A stretch of DNA of 64,000 nucleotides from Hyphomicrobium sp. (GTDB lineage: Bacteria > Pseudomonadota > Alphaproteobacteria > Rhizobiales > Hyphomicrobiaceae). Numbering within the stretch: position 1 is the first letter of the stretch; every line of letters starts with the position of its first letter. The translations under genes were made by a program, and so were the position numbers. Shown here piece by piece: positions 9,643 through 19,680 of this stretch. Where the stretch lies: contig JAKFUV010000009.1 of assembly GCA_021732485.1 (NCBI GenBank), forward strand, positions 124,001-188,000, in the 5' to 3' direction. The notes under the pieces were generated by a model. That model did not search any database. It had not been told where the DNA came from and saw only the letters and a program-made list of their open reading frames with translations.

Positions 9643-9777
9643 ACTCACCCACGACGGATAGCATTCACCCGGTCATCCGGGTAGCTGTGAGGCCGGGCGT
9701 TGTCTGCTAGACGATGGCGGCCGTGCTATTTCGCGCGTGCGCACATTGCCGACTTCGCCCAAGGAGAAGCCGACACC

Positions 9778-10416
9778 ATGAGCAGTTTTCCAGAAACCCT
9801 GACCGACAGATTTCGTCGTTTTAAGCATCGTCATTTTGCGCCAAACGCCGACCATTACGAAGAGCTTGCGACCTACGGGCAAAGCCCTGATACGATGGTG
9901 CTTTCGTGCTGCGATAGCCGCGTCGATCCGGAAACGATTTTCAGTGCCATGCCTGGCGAGTTGTTTATCGTCCGCAACGTCGCCAATCTCGTGCCGCCTT
10001 ATGAGACGGCAGGCCGCTACCACGGCGTCAGCACGGCGATCGAATTCGCGGTCCTAAATTTGCGCGTCAAGCATTTGATCGTCATGGGTCACTCGGGCTG
10101 CGGCGGCATTCGAGCCGCGCTCGATCAGTCAGCCGCCATCCAAACCGAAGCCCAATTCATCTCGCGGTGGATGTCGATGCTGGATGACGCACGCCTGTCG
10201 GTATTGGCATCGCATCAAAACAGCCCGCAGGCCGACCGCCAGGCCGCCCTCGAAATGGAAGGCGTCAAGCATTCGATCAAGAACTTACGAACGTTCCCGT
10301 TCGTCGCCGATCTGGAAGAAAAGGGCCGGCTGTCGCTGCATGGGGCCTACTTCGATATCAAAACCGGCACGCTGTCGGTACTGAACCACTCGCGGGCGGC
10401 GTTCTATCCGCTGTAA
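9778..10416 (+). CDS. beta-class carbonic anhydrase
   Basis: Zinc enzyme interconverting CO2 and bicarbonate, 212 residues. Zinc ligands are C45, H105 and C108 (CCDSR and GHSGCGG motifs), with the D46-R48 dyad present, so the active site is complete. The start is fixed by AAGGAG ten bases before the ATG. No signal peptide, so cytoplasmic. It converges with ccmG, and a strong hairpin plus T-run used to end this transcript would lie inside the ccmG 3' end. Confidence 0.95.
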   Translation: MSSFPETLTDRFRRFKHRHFAPNADHYEELATYGQSPDTMVLSCCDSRVDPETIFSAMPGELFIVRNVANLVPPYETAGRYHGVSTAIEFAVLNLRVKHLIVMGHSGCGGIRAALDQSAAIQTEAQFISRWMSMLDDARLSVLASHQNSPQADRQAALEMEGVKHSIKNLRTFPFVADLEEKGRLSLHGAYFDIKTGTLSVLNHSRAAFYPL

Positions 10417-10440
10417 TAGCACCGACGCAATCGAATGGCC

Positions 10441-10488
10441 GCAGCGCTCGACGCCTTCACGGCGTTGCTTGAGCGCTGCGCGCTTTTT
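10441..10488 (+). terminator. intrinsic terminator of carbonic anhydrase, overlapping the ccmG 3' end
   Basis: A perfect 9-bp stem (GCAGCGCTC with GAGCGCTGC, 10441-10449 and 10471-10479) encloses a smaller CGCC/GGCG stem and is followed by GCGC and five T's. The same bases encode the last ten codons of ccmG on the other strand. Confidence 0.65.
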
Positions 10489-11038
10489 CAATCGCCGGGA
10501 TGATTTTCTGCTTGATCGAGTCCGCCGACAACGGGCCAACGTGCTTGTAGATGATCTCACCTTTGCCGTTGATGACGAACGTCTCTGGCATACCGTAAAC
10601 GCCCCACTCGATCGCCAAGCGGCCAGAGGTATCGGCGCCGATGGCTTTAAATGGATTGCCGTAATTGCTGATGAAGCGGCGCGCGGCTGTTGCCTGATCC
10701 TTGTAGTTGACGCCGTAGATGTCGATGCCGCCCGCCGTCTTGAGGTCGGTCAGGAGTGGATGCTCGTCGACGCACGGACCGCACCACGAGGCCCAGAAAT
10801 TAACGATCGAAACTTTACCGGCCGCAAGATCGGCGGTGGAAAATCCTGGGATGGCGGCGCCATCGGCGTCCATTCCCTCAACCGCTGGAAAGACCGCCGG
10901 CGGAACCGTCTTGCCGATCAGAGCTGATGGCAGTTTCGACGGATCGCCGGACGTCAAAGCAATGGCAAAAAACAAGACGACGGCGGCGAAAATCGCGACC
11001 GGCAGATAGCGCAGGTTGGACGGGCGGTCGGTGGTCAC
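10457..11038 (-). CDS. ccmG: thiol:disulfide interchange protein CcmG/DsbE
   Basis: Membrane-anchored periplasmic thioredoxin that keeps apocytochrome c cysteines reduced for heme attachment. It has 193 residues, an N-terminal anchor at about 11-28, and the active site W85-C86-G-P-C89 in a TlpA-like domain. Its start overlaps the ccmD stop (ATGA), consistent with coupled translation. It is the last gene of the ccmABCDG cluster; ccmE, ccmF and ccmH are not in the window. Confidence 0.95.
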   Translation of the reverse strand: MTTDRPSNLRYLPVAIFAAVVLFFAIALTSGDPSKLPSALIGKTVPPAVFPAVEGMDADGAAIPGFSTADLAAGKVSIVNFWASWCGPCVDEHPLLTDLKTAGGIDIYGVNYKDQATAARRFISNYGNPFKAIGADTSGRLAIEWGVYGMPETFVINGKGEIIYKHVGPLSADSIKQKIIPAIEKARSAQATP

Positions 11039-11244
11039 TGGTTTTGCCCCGTGTCGCTGCTCACGGATGACCGGCGCCTGACGCCGCGGTCTTCGAGATC
11101 TTTCAAGGCCGCTCGCTGGCGCTGGCCGTCGAAGATGAGCCAGCTGATCAAGCCGGTGATGACGATCACCACTGCGATGTACGACAACCAGATGAACGTC
11201 GCGTGCGGTCCAAGATCAAAGATGCTCACGGCGTCACCCTGCAA
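11035..11244 (-). CDS. ccmD: heme exporter protein CcmD
   Basis: A 69-residue single-span membrane protein, hydrophobic segment about 17-39, followed by a charged cytoplasmic tail. CcmD stabilises the CcmC-CcmE interaction and helps release holo-CcmE from the CcmABC complex. The identification rests on size, topology and its place between ccmC and ccmG. It overlaps both neighbours slightly. Confidence 0.9.
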   Translation of the reverse strand: MQGDAVSIFDLGPHATFIWLSYIAVVIVITGLISWLIFDGQRQRAALKDLEDRGVRRRSSVSSDTGQNQ

Positions 11245-11995
11245 CCGGATTTGACAATGCGCTCATGCCGTCGCGATGGGCGATATCGGCGACACGCATC
11301 GCCTTGACGCGGCGACGGAGGATTTCATTGCGCATGGCCTTGAGGTGCATGGCAAAAAACAGCAGCGTGAAGCCCAATGCCATGATGAGCAGCGGCACGC
11401 GCAGGCTCGGGTCGACCGTCGAGGTAAAACCAGTCGACGGCTGGTGCAGAGTGTTCCACCAATCGACTGAAAATTTGATGATCGGGAGAATAGCGACGCC
11501 GACGAGCGCCAGAACAGCGGTGAGCTTTGCAGCGGTCGATTCATCATCCATCGATGAGCGCAGGGCCATCAAGCCGAGATACAAAAAAAACAGGATCAGC
11601 ACCGAAGTCAGGCGGGCGTCCCAGACCCAATAGGTGCCCCACATTGGCTTGCCCCAAAGCGAGCCGGTAAACAGGGCGAGAAACGTGAAGGCGGCGCCGA
11701 TCGGCACGGCGGCTTTCGCCGACACATCGGCCAACGGATGGCGAAACACCAGAAGACCAAAACTCGATACCGCGACGAGGCCATAAGCCATCATCGCGAG
11801 CCACGCACTCGGCACGTGGATGTACATGATCTTCACGGTTTCGCCCTGCTGGTAGTCGGGCGGCGATACCGCGAACACCAGATAAAGCCCGTACGCGATG
11901 ATCACCGCCGCAGCCCCTGCAATCCACGGCAGCATAGTGCCGGAGAGCTGCATGAAGCGGGTGGGGTTGGCGAGTTTTTGCGTCAAAGTCTGCAT
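11234..11995 (-). CDS. ccmC: heme-handling protein CcmC
   Basis: Integral membrane protein of the cytochrome c maturation system I that loads heme onto CcmE. It shows six hydrophobic segments and the tryptophan-rich WWD-type signature WGTYWVWDARLT in the periplasmic loop. I start it at the ATG at 11995 (253 residues), where the family normally begins; an in-frame ATG at 12037 adds 14 residues and cannot be ruled out. Its 3' end overlaps ccmD by about eleven bases. Confidence 0.94.
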   Translation of the reverse strand: MQTLTQKLANPTRFMQLSGTMLPWIAGAAAVIIAYGLYLVFAVSPPDYQQGETVKIMYIHVPSAWLAMMAYGLVAVSSFGLLVFRHPLADVSAKAAVPIGAAFTFLALFTGSLWGKPMWGTYWVWDARLTSVLILFFLYLGLMALRSSMDDESTAAKLTAVLALVGVAILPIIKFSVDWWNTLHQPSTGFTSTVDPSLRVPLLIMALGFTLLFFAMHLKAMRNEILRRRVKAMRVADIAHRDGMSALSNPVAG

Positions 11996-12070
11996 GGGCG
12001 GGATGTAAGCCTTTCGAGACGGACAGGCAATCAACATGCCCGGACAATATGAGCAGATTACGGACTGGCG

Positions 12071-12736
12071 TTATTGCAGTTGGATGCGTAAGGCCGCCGC
12101 TGCCGCCAAGGGGCCAAGTGCTATGGATATGAGCGAAATGGCCATGAGGATCAGAAACGACGAGCCGACACCGCTTGGACCAGCCGATGCCGAAATGACC
12201 GAAATCCCGAAGATCAGTGTCGGCACGTAGAGCGGCAGCACGATCAGGGCGAGCAATAATCCGCCGCGCCGGGCTTTAACCGTGAGCGCTGCACCGATGG
12301 CGCCCAGAAAACTGACGGCCGGCGTGCCGACCAGCATGGTTGCCATCAACACCGGGTAGGTTTTGACGTCGAGGTTCAACAAAACTCCCAGCACCGGCGC
12401 CAGCAGGGCCAGCGGGATGCCGGTAGTCAGCCAGTGCGCAAGCGCCTTGGCGGCGGCTACCAGTTCGAGCGGCAGCGAGGCCGTCGCAAAGACATCGAGC
12501 GTGCCGTCTTCATAGTCTGTCTCGAAAATGCGGCCGAGCGACAACAGGGCGGCGAGAAGAAGCGCGATCCATAGAATGCCGGGCGCGATGCGTGACAGCA
12601 GGTTGAGGTCTGGCCCGAGACCCAGCGGCATCATGGCGACCACGATCAGAAAGAAGCCGAGCGCGGTTCCAAGCGCGCCGCCTTCGCGAACGGCTAAGCG
12701 AATGTCGCGACCGACCAAGGTCCAAAAGGCGTTCAA
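12071..12736 (-). CDS. ccmB: heme exporter membrane subunit CcmB
   Basis: Membrane subunit of the CcmAB ABC transporter that releases heme-loaded CcmE, 221 residues with six transmembrane segments, exactly the family's length. The start is a TTG at 12736 that overlaps the ccmA stop as TTGA, with GGAGG seven bases upstream. Upstream ATG codons would give an out-of-family N-terminal extension read through ccmA sequence. A 75-base gap follows before ccmC. Confidence 0.94.
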   Translation of the reverse strand: MNAFWTLVGRDIRLAVREGGALGTALGFFLIVVAMMPLGLGPDLNLLSRIAPGILWIALLLAALLSLGRIFETDYEDGTLDVFATASLPLELVAAAKALAHWLTTGIPLALLAPVLGVLLNLDVKTYPVLMATMLVGTPAVSFLGAIGAALTVKARRGGLLLALIVLPLYVPTLIFGISVISASAGPSGVGSSFLILMAISLISIALGPLAAAAALRIQLQ

Positions 12737-13380
12737 AGTCGCGCCTCCGCAGCGGTTGTTCGAAATCCCGGCAAGGCACTTGGTAAATCGAAGGTGCGGG
12801 CGCGGGCTAGCCCGAGCGGCAGATGCGTTGCTGCGAGCACGAGGCCGCCGCCGGCGGTGTGGGCGTCGATGGCAACTGCGAGCCGTGTCGTCGAAGCCGT
12901 GTCGAGCGACATCGTCGGCTCGTCGAGAAACCACAGCGGGCGATGAGCGACCAGGAGCCGGGCAAGCCCGAGGCGCCGCTTTTGGCCGGCTGACAGATAA
13001 GCCGCTGGATAGTGGTCGAGGGCGTCGAGACCAAAGTGCGTGAGTGCCGTTCTGACACGCTCGGCGGCGGCCTCCGTTTCAAGAAACGCCGCCCAGAACA
13101 GCAAATTCTCGTGGACTGTCAAATTGGCTTTCACGCCATTGCCATGGCCCACGACATGAGCTTGTTCGGCGATGGTTTTATCGGCGTCGCCACCCTCGAA
13201 ACGGATGGTGCCGGACACCTGCGGCAGGAAGCCCGCCAGCGTCCGCAGCAGCGTCGTTTTCCCGGCGCCATTGGGCCCAGTGAGGAGCAACGCTTCGCCG
13301 CCAATGGCTGCCAGCGACAGGCCGTCCAAAATAGTACGGCCGCCGCGGTCAACAACGAGGTTTTCGGCGACAAGTTTCAC
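12733..13380 (-). CDS. ccmA: heme exporter ATP-binding protein CcmA
   Basis: ATPase of the CcmAB complex, 215 residues from a GTG at 13380. Walker A is GPNGAGKT, the signature is LSAGQKRR (typical of CcmA, Q-K-R in place of the usual GGQ), and Walker B is LWFLDEP. The GTG is chosen because the family starts near 'LxAENL'; the reading frame stays open to 13503 but that region does not look like CcmA. It is the first gene of the ccmABCDG operon and is divergent from acnA. Confidence 0.93.
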   Translation of the reverse strand: MKLVAENLVVDRGGRTILDGLSLAAIGGEALLLTGPNGAGKTTLLRTLAGFLPQVSGTIRFEGGDADKTIAEQAHVVGHGNGVKANLTVHENLLFWAAFLETEAAAERVRTALTHFGLDALDHYPAAYLSAGQKRRLGLARLLVAHRPLWFLDEPTMSLDTASTTRLAVAIDAHTAGGGLVLAATHLPLGLARARTFDLPSALPGFRTTAAEARL

Positions 13381-13648
13381 GATGGCCGGTTCATGGAAAC
13401 AGGGATTGAACGGGGGTGGTAGTCGACGAGGCCACCCGCCGGGCGGCACCACGGCGCAAGGCCGTCGGCCGATGTTTACACCGGCTTCCGTTTTGCGGTG
13501 CATTATTTATGAGATAGGTTGAGGCCTTAGCTAGCGCAAAAACGTGCGCCGGCGCCGGGGATGGGACGATCCAAGGCATTTGGCGCAGTCATCCGTCGGC
13601 ACCCCGGCGGCATAGTTTTTCGTCACTCTATTTCCAGGAGCCCAGACC

Positions 13649-16363
13649 TTGAGCGCCGTAACCCCCATGTCCGTCGACAGCTTCAAGTGCCGCAAAACGC
13701 TCGACGTCGATGGCACGCCGTATGTCTATTATTCGCTGCCCGACGCCGAAGCCAACGGTCTCACGGGTATTTCAAAACTGCCCTTCTCGATGAAGGTCTT
13801 GCTTGAAAACCTGCTGCGCCATGAGGACGGGCGCACGGTCACCAAGGCTGACATCGCCGCCATGGCCGAGTGGCTCGACAACACCGGAAAGACCGAAAAG
13901 GAAATCGGGTTTCGGCCAGCCCGGGTTCTAATGCAGGACTTCACCGGCGTTCCCGCTGTCGTCGACCTTGCAGCCATGCGCGACGGGATGAACAGGCTGG
14001 GCGGCGATCCAAAGAAGATCAACCCGCTGGTGCCCGTCGATCTCGTCATCGATCACTCGGTCATCGTCGATGAGTTTGGCTCACCCAAAGCCTACGACCG
14101 CAACGTCGCGCTGGAATATGCGCGCAACGGCGAGCGCTACAACTTTTTGAAATGGGGCCAGGGCGCGTTCGAGAATTTCCGCGTTGTGCCACCCGGCACC
14201 GGGATTTGCCACCAGGTCAATCTCGAATACCTCTCACAAACGGTGTGGACCAATACGATGGCCGACGGCACCACCGTCGCCTACCCCGACACGCTGGTCG
14301 GCACCGACAGCCATACGACGATGGTCAACGGGCTCGCGGTGCTGGGCTGGGGCGTTGGCGGTATCGAAGCCGAAGCCGCCATGCTCGGCCAGCCGCAGTC
14401 AATGCTGATCCCGGAAGTCATCGGCTTTAAGCTTACGGGCCGTTTGACCGAGGGTGTGACCGCGACCGATCTTGTTTTAACCGTCACGCAGATGTTGCGC
14501 AAAAAGGGCGTCGTTGGAAAGTTTGTCGAATTCTACGGCCCCGGTCTCGACAACATGACGCTCGCCGACCGCGCCACGATCGCCAACATGGCGCCCGAAT
14601 ATGGCGCGACCTGCGGATTCTTCCCGGTCGATGGCGAAACGCTCAACTATCTGACGATTTCGGGCCGCGACGCACATCGCATCGCGTTGGTCGAAGCCTA
14701 CAGTAAGGCGCAAGGCCTTTATCGCGTGCAAGGCGCATCCGATCCGGTCTTTACCGACACGTTATCGCTCGAACTCGCCGACGTGGTGCCGTCGATGGCC
14801 GGGCCGAAACGTCCCGAAGGCCGCATCGCGCTGACAGGCATCAAGAGCGGTTTTGCAACGTCGCTGACGGATGAATACAAGAAGCCTGGCGAACTGGCGA
14901 AGCGCGTCAAAGTCGAAAACCAAGATTACGATCTGGGTCACGGCGACGTTGTGATTGCTGCGATCACCAGCTGCACCAATACCTCGAACCCAAGTGTGCT
15001 GATTGCGGCGGGCTTGCTCGCCCGCAATGCGGTCGATCGCGGGCTGACTTCAAAACCGTGGGTGAAGACGTCGCTCGCGCCGGGATCGCAGGTGGTCGCC
15101 GCGTATCTCTCGAAGTCCGGCCTGCAAGTGTTTCTTGATCAAATCGGCTTCAATCTCGTCGGTTTCGGCTGCACCACCTGCATCGGAAACTCAGGTCCTC
15201 TTCCCGTCGATATCTCGAAAGCCATCAACGACAACGGTCTCGTCGCTGCGGCGGTGCTGTCGGGCAATCGCAACTTCGAGGGCCGCGTCTCGCCGGACGT
15301 GCAGGCGAACTATCTGGCGTCACCGCCGCTGGTTGTTGCCTACGCGTTGGCTGGCACGGTCCAAACTGATCTGACCACCGAACCGCTCGGCACCGGCCGC
15401 GATGGCAAGCCGGTATACCTCAAAGACATTTGGCCGACATCGCAGGAAATTCAACGGTTCGTCGCTGAAAACATTACCCGCGAGATGTTTCGCTCGCGCT
15501 ATGCCGACGTCTTCAAAGGCGACATCAACTGGCAAGGTATCAAGACCGGCACCGGCCTCACCTACGGTTGGGACGATACGTCGACCTACGTGCAAAATCC
15601 GCCGTACTTCAGCACGATCAGCAAAGCGCCTTCGGCGATCACCGACATTGCGGGCGCGCGCATTTTGGGTCTCTTCGGCGACAAGATCACCACCGACCAC
15701 ATTTCGCCGGCGGGATCGATCAAGGCCGCGAGCCCGGCTGGAAAATACCTGCTCGAGCATGCCGTCAAACCTGCCGATTTCAATCAATACGGCACGCGTC
15801 GCGGCAACCACGAAGTGATGATGCGCGGCACCTTTGCCAACATCCGCATCAAGAACCACATGGTGAAGGATGCGAGCGGCGCCGTGAAGGAAGGCGGCTT
15901 GACGATCCATTACCCATCGGGTGAGGAGTTGCCGATCTACGATGCGGCGATGCGCTACGAAGCCGAAGGCGTGCCACTCGTCGTGTTCGCCGGCATCGAA
16001 TACGGCAACGGATCGTCACGCGATTGGGCGGCGAAGGGAACCAATCTGCTCGGCGTTCGCGCCGTCATTGCCCAATCGTTCGAACGCATTCACCGCTCCA
16101 ATCTGGTCGGCATGGGTATCGTGCCGTTCACCTTCGAGCCAGGCACGACATGGCAAACGCTGGGGCTCAAGGGCGATGAGACGGTTGCGATTTCAGGGCT
16201 GGCAACGGTGCAGCCGCGCCAGCGGTTGAGCGTCAGCATCACCCGCGCCGACGGATCCGCGCTGCAGGTGCCGCTGCTGTGCCGGATCGATACGCTGGAC
16301 GAAATCGAATACTTCCGAAATGGCGGCATCCTGCACTACGTGCTGCGCAATCTCGCGGCCTAG
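13649..16363 (+). CDS. acnA: aconitate hydratase A
   Basis: TCA-cycle aconitase of 904 residues interconverting citrate and isocitrate with a [4Fe-4S] cluster. The cluster cysteines are in SCTNTSN (about residue 441) and [10 protein letters not shown]. The C-terminal swivel domain contains the [11 protein letters not shown] motif. A TTG start at 13649 is supported by CAGGAG eight bases upstream; an in-frame ATG 18 bases later is the alternative. It is monocistronic or followed by the DUF1223 gene after a hairpin. The ccm-acnA-DUF1223 arrangement is familiar in Hyphomicrobiales. Confidence 0.97.
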   Translation: MSAVTPMSVDSFKCRKTLDVDGTPYVYYSLPDAEANGLTGISKLPFSMKVLLENLLRHEDGRTVTKADIAAMAEWLDNTGKTEKEIGFRPARVLMQDFTGVPAVVDLAAMRDGMNRLGGDPKKINPLVPVDLVIDHSVIVDEFGSPKAYDRNVALEYARNGERYNFLKWGQGAFENFRVVPPGTGICHQVNLEYLSQTVWTNTMADGTTVAYPDTLVGTDSHTTMVNGLAVLGWGVGGIEAEAAMLGQPQSMLIPEVIGFKLTGRLTEGVTATDLVLTVTQMLRKKGVVGKFVEFYGPGLDNMTLADRATIANMAPEYGATCGFFPVDGETLNYLTISGRDAHRIALVEAYSKAQGLYRVQGASDPVFTDTLSLELADVVPSMAGPKRPEGRIALTGIKSGFATSLTDEYKKPGELAKRVKVENQDYDLGHGDVVIAAITSCTNTSNPSVLIAAGLLARNAVDRGLTSKPWVKTSLAPGSQVVAAYLSKSGLQVFLDQIGFNLVGFGCTTCIGNSGPLPVDISKAINDNGLVAAAVLSGNRNFEGRVSPDVQANYLASPPLVVAYALAGTVQTDLTTEPLGTGRDGKPVYLKDIWPTSQEIQRFVAENITREMFRSRYADVFKGDINWQGIKTGTGLTYGWDDTSTYVQNPPYFSTISKAPSAITDIAGARILGLFGDKITTDHISPAGSIKAASPAGKYLLEHAVKPADFNQYGTRRGNHEVMMRGTFANIRIKNHMVKDASGAVKEGGLTIHYPSGEELPIYDAAMRYEAEGVPLVVFAGIEYGNGSSRDWAAKGTNLLGVRAVIAQSFERIHRSNLVGMGIVPFTFEPGTTWQTLGLKGDETVAISGLATVQPRQRLSVSITRADGSALQVPLLCRIDTLDEIEYFRNGGILHYVLRNLAA

Positions 16364-16409
16364 CCGATCAAACGACATTCGACCGGGAACACGTGTGCGC
16401 CGCGCAGCC

Positions 16410-16440
16410 GAGGGCCGCTTCGACATCCGAAGTGGCCCTC
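16410..16440 (+). terminator. hairpin downstream of acnA
   Basis: A 13-bp stem (GAGGGCC plus CTTCG arms with one G-T pair) with a five-base loop lies 47 bases after the acnA stop. The T-tract is poor (CCGCTTT), so it may stabilise the mRNA 3' end or act as a weak terminator. The rest of the 293-base gap to the next gene shows nothing I can name. Confidence 0.45.
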
Positions 16441-16656
16441 CCGCTTTGGAGCGGCGCCAAAGGTGCCTGTGCCAAGATCTGTCCGACGCGATGTAATAGA
16501 TCGCCGCTCAGCCCCGTAATACAGCAGGACCCAGTTGGAGAAGCGCAGCGCGGCCGTTCAACGGTTCGTGACCGGCGTTTAACTTTCACGCGATCGCTCG
16601 TCACACTAGGTTGAGCTGCGACGGCAATCGATGCCGCGCCCCGATAGGATGCAAAC

Positions 16657-17439
16657 ATGCGACGGCGAACTCTGATTGCTTCGGCATTATTCGCGCTTCT
16701 TGCCGGTTCGTCCGCAGGCTTGGCGGCTGATGAACACGTTGCGGCTGGCGATCCGCCGGGCGGCCCCGATCCGGTACCGATCCGCGCCGTCTTGGAGTTG
16801 TTCACCTCGCAAGGCTGCTCGTCGTGTCCGCCGGCCGACGCGCTGTTGAAAACTTTCGCCAACGATCCAGGCATCATCGCGCTGTCGCTCCCGGTCGACT
16901 ACTGGGATTACCTTGGCTGGAAGGACACGTTCGCGACAGCGCGCAACACCGAACGCCAGCGCGGCTATGCGAAAGCGCGTGGCGATGGCGCCATCTACAC
17001 GCCGCAAGTCGTCGTGAACGGACTGTCTCATGTTAACGGCAGCAACAAATCGGACATCGAATCCGCGATCGAGTCGACGGCGGGCAAAGGCAGCAAAGCG
17101 CACGTGCCAGTGAGATTCTGGCAGGAAAAAAATACGCTGAACATTCTGACGGGCGCGGCCGAAGCCGGCAGCTCGATCAAGGAGGCAACCATTTGGCTCG
17201 GCGTCGTGCAGGAATCCGGCACGATCGAGATCAAACAGGGTGAGAACGCCGGCCGTTCAATCACTTACACCAACATTCTGCGCGACCTCGCACCGATTGG
17301 CCTGTGGAAGGGCCAGACGATGCGCATTCAAATTCCTCGCGGCGCGGTGATGATGCCCGAGACGCAAAAATCGGTCGTGCTCATCCAGGAAGGCCGGGCC
17401 GGTCCCATCATCGGTGCGGCCTGGGCAGCGCTCTGGTAA
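16657..17439 (+). CDS. DUF1223 secreted thioredoxin-fold protein
   Basis: A 260-residue exported protein: signal peptide residues 1-24, then the DUF1223 hallmark LELFTSQGCSSCPPAD with a C54-x-x-C57 pair, the LPVDYWDYLGWKD segment and YTPQVVVNG, which carries the cis-proline-like position of a thioredoxin fold. The family's function is unknown; redox activity in the periplasm is a reasonable inference from the CxxC. It lies downstream of acnA and converges on the M3 peptidase gene. Confidence 0.88.
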   Translation: MRRRTLIASALFALLAGSSAGLAADEHVAAGDPPGGPDPVPIRAVLELFTSQGCSSCPPADALLKTFANDPGIIALSLPVDYWDYLGWKDTFATARNTERQRGYAKARGDGAIYTPQVVVNGLSHVNGSNKSDIESAIESTAGKGSKAHVPVRFWQEKNTLNILTGAAEAGSSIKEATIWLGVVQESGTIEIKQGENAGRSITYTNILRDLAPIGLWKGQTMRIQIPRGAVMMPETQKSVVLIQEGRAGPIIGAAWAALW

Positions 17440-17488
17440 TGACGCGGTGGCAGTGGCGCTGTGCGGGAAAGCCGGTGGTTACTGCCCG

Positions 17489-19597
17489 TTACGCGGCGAG
17501 GCCGCGTTTTTTGAGCAATCCATCGATGTTCGGCGGGCGGCCCCGGAAGGCGACGTAGGCGTCGTGCGGATCGCGCGTATTGCCGGCCGAATAGCTAAAC
17601 TGCTTGAGCTTTTTCGCCATCGCAGGGTCAAAGACATCGCCGGTTTCTTCGAACGCGGCGAAGGCATCGGCGTCCATCACTTCCGACCACAAATAGCTGT
17701 AATAGCCGGCGGCATATCCGCCGATGATGTGCATGAAATGCGGTAGCCGATGGCGCATGACGATCTCGGACGGCATGCCGATTTCTGCCAGCGTTTCGCG
17801 CTCAAATGCTTCGATGTCGACGACCCGCGCAATCTCACCGGTGTACAGCGCCATATCGACCAGTGCTGACGCGGTGTACTCGACGGTGGCAAAGCCCTGA
17901 TTGAAGCTCCGCGCCGCATTCAGCTTGCCGTGCAGTACAGCGGGCATCGGCTCACCGGTCCGATAGTGGACGGCGTATTTTTGCATCACATCTGGCGTTG
18001 AGAGCCAATGCTCATAGAGCTGCGACGGCAACTCGACGAAATCACGCGATACGGCCGTGCCAGAAATAGACGGGTAGGTGACGTTTGATAACAAGCCGTG
18101 CAAGCCGTGGCCGAACTCGTGAAACAGTGTCCGCGCGTCATCGAACGACAGCAACGTCGCCTCGCCATCGGCTCCGCGTGCGAAATTCAAGACATTGATG
18201 ATGACCGGGTTTGCGCCTTTGCCGATGTTATGCTGATCGCGAAAGCTCGACATCCAGGCGCCGGATCGCTTCGAAGACCGCGCGAAATAGTCGCCGTAAA
18301 AAATTCCGACATGGCCGCCCGAAGCGTCGGAGACTTCCCATGTGCGCACGTCCGCGTGGTAACGCGGGAGATCGTCGCGCTCGTGAAATGTCAGTCCGAA
18401 AAGCCGCGTCGCGCAATCGAAAGCGGCCGCGATCATATTGTCGAGCGGCAGATAGGCGCGTAATTCGGCTTCATCGATATCGAATTGGGTTTTGCGGACC
18501 TTTTCAGAGAAGTAGCGCCAGTCCCACGGTTCGATTGCGAAGTTACCACCCTGCAGGCGTGCTTCTGCGGCAAGAGCGTCGCGCTCGGCTGCGGCGCGCT
18601 GGACGGCTTTCGGCCAAACCGCTTGCAACAGCTCGCTGACGGCGATGGGTGTTTTCGCCATCGTGTCCTGCAAACTAAAGTCGGCAAATGATTTGTAGCC
18701 GAGCAAGCGAGCAGACTCATCGCGCAGCGCCACGACCTCGGCGATGATTTGACGATTATCGGTATCGCCGCCGTTAGCGCCGCGCGCGATCCAGGCTTTG
18801 AAGGCCTGCTCACGAAGATCCCGGCGGCTCGAATAGGTCAGAAATCCTTCGACGCTCGAGCGTGCCAATGTGATCATGGCTTTGCCGGGAAGGCCGGCAT
18901 CCGCTGCGGCGCGAATGGCGCTGGCGCGCATGGTCTCGGGAAGGCCGGCCAAATCCTGATCGACGTCGAGAACCATGCGCCACGACTGCTCGTCCTTCAA
19001 AACATTCTGCATGAACTGCGTGACCAGCGTCGCCAGCCGCGCATTGATCTCTTTGACGCGCGATTTTTGTGCCGCCGATAGCCGCGCGCCGGCGCGTACG
19101 AAACCTAAGTGGTGGCGCTCCAGGACGCGAAGATCCTCCGGCCGCAAATTCAATGCGTCGCGACGGCCATACAAATCATCGATCCGCGCGAACAGACGCT
19201 TGTCGAGCAGGATCATGCATTCGTGGGCGGCAAATTTCGGGGCGACGTCGCGGGCGATGTCCTGCAACTCGTCAGTTGAGTCCGTTGATTCCAAATTACT
19301 GAAAACGGACGCGACGCGAGCCAGCAGCGTACCGCTTTTCTCAAGCGCGATCACTGTGTTGGCAAACGTCGGCTTCGCCGTATTCGCGGCAATTTTCTCA
19401 ATCTCGCTTTTGTGGGCTTTGAACGCCGCGTCCAACGCCGGTTTGAAATGCTTGGCGTCGATTTTCTCAAACGGCGGGAGCGAAAATGGGCCGGTCCAAG
19501 AGCTCAGCAAAGGATTGAGACTGCTGGCTGCGGCTCGGCGAGGGGTGGAAGGCGAACGGCGCCGTGGCAGCTTCGTCGAACGGTCGGATACGGCCAT
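17489..19597 (-). CDS. M3 family metallopeptidase (Dcp/oligopeptidase A type)
   Basis: Zinc oligopeptidase of 702 residues that degrades short peptides in the cytoplasm or periplasm. The zinc motif HEFGH is at 493-497, and the third ligand Glu is E522 in FVELPSQ. The overall domain layout is that of peptidyl-dipeptidase Dcp or oligopeptidase A. The N-terminal 25 residues are basic and Ser/Arg rich, not a clear signal peptide. AGAGGAG six bases upstream supports the ATG at 19597. It converges with the DUF1223 gene. Confidence 0.92.
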   Translation of the reverse strand: MAVSDRSTKLPRRRSPSTPRRAAASSLNPLLSSWTGPFSLPPFEKIDAKHFKPALDAAFKAHKSEIEKIAANTAKPTFANTVIALEKSGTLLARVASVFSNLESTDSTDELQDIARDVAPKFAAHECMILLDKRLFARIDDLYGRRDALNLRPEDLRVLERHHLGFVRAGARLSAAQKSRVKEINARLATLVTQFMQNVLKDEQSWRMVLDVDQDLAGLPETMRASAIRAAADAGLPGKAMITLARSSVEGFLTYSSRRDLREQAFKAWIARGANGGDTDNRQIIAEVVALRDESARLLGYKSFADFSLQDTMAKTPIAVSELLQAVWPKAVQRAAAERDALAAEARLQGGNFAIEPWDWRYFSEKVRKTQFDIDEAELRAYLPLDNMIAAAFDCATRLFGLTFHERDDLPRYHADVRTWEVSDASGGHVGIFYGDYFARSSKRSGAWMSSFRDQHNIGKGANPVIINVLNFARGADGEATLLSFDDARTLFHEFGHGLHGLLSNVTYPSISGTAVSRDFVELPSQLYEHWLSTPDVMQKYAVHYRTGEPMPAVLHGKLNAARSFNQGFATVEYTASALVDMALYTGEIARVVDIEAFERETLAEIGMPSEIVMRHRLPHFMHIIGGYAAGYYSYLWSEVMDADAFAAFEETGDVFDPAMAKKLKQFSYSAGNTRDPHDAYVAFRGRPPNIDGLLKKRGLAA

Positions 19598-19680
19598 TGA
19601 ATTCTCCTCTGGTCAACGTATACGCGACCAGGGAGCGGACGGCTTATAACAATTGATAAAATGCCCGATAACGGGAGCTT

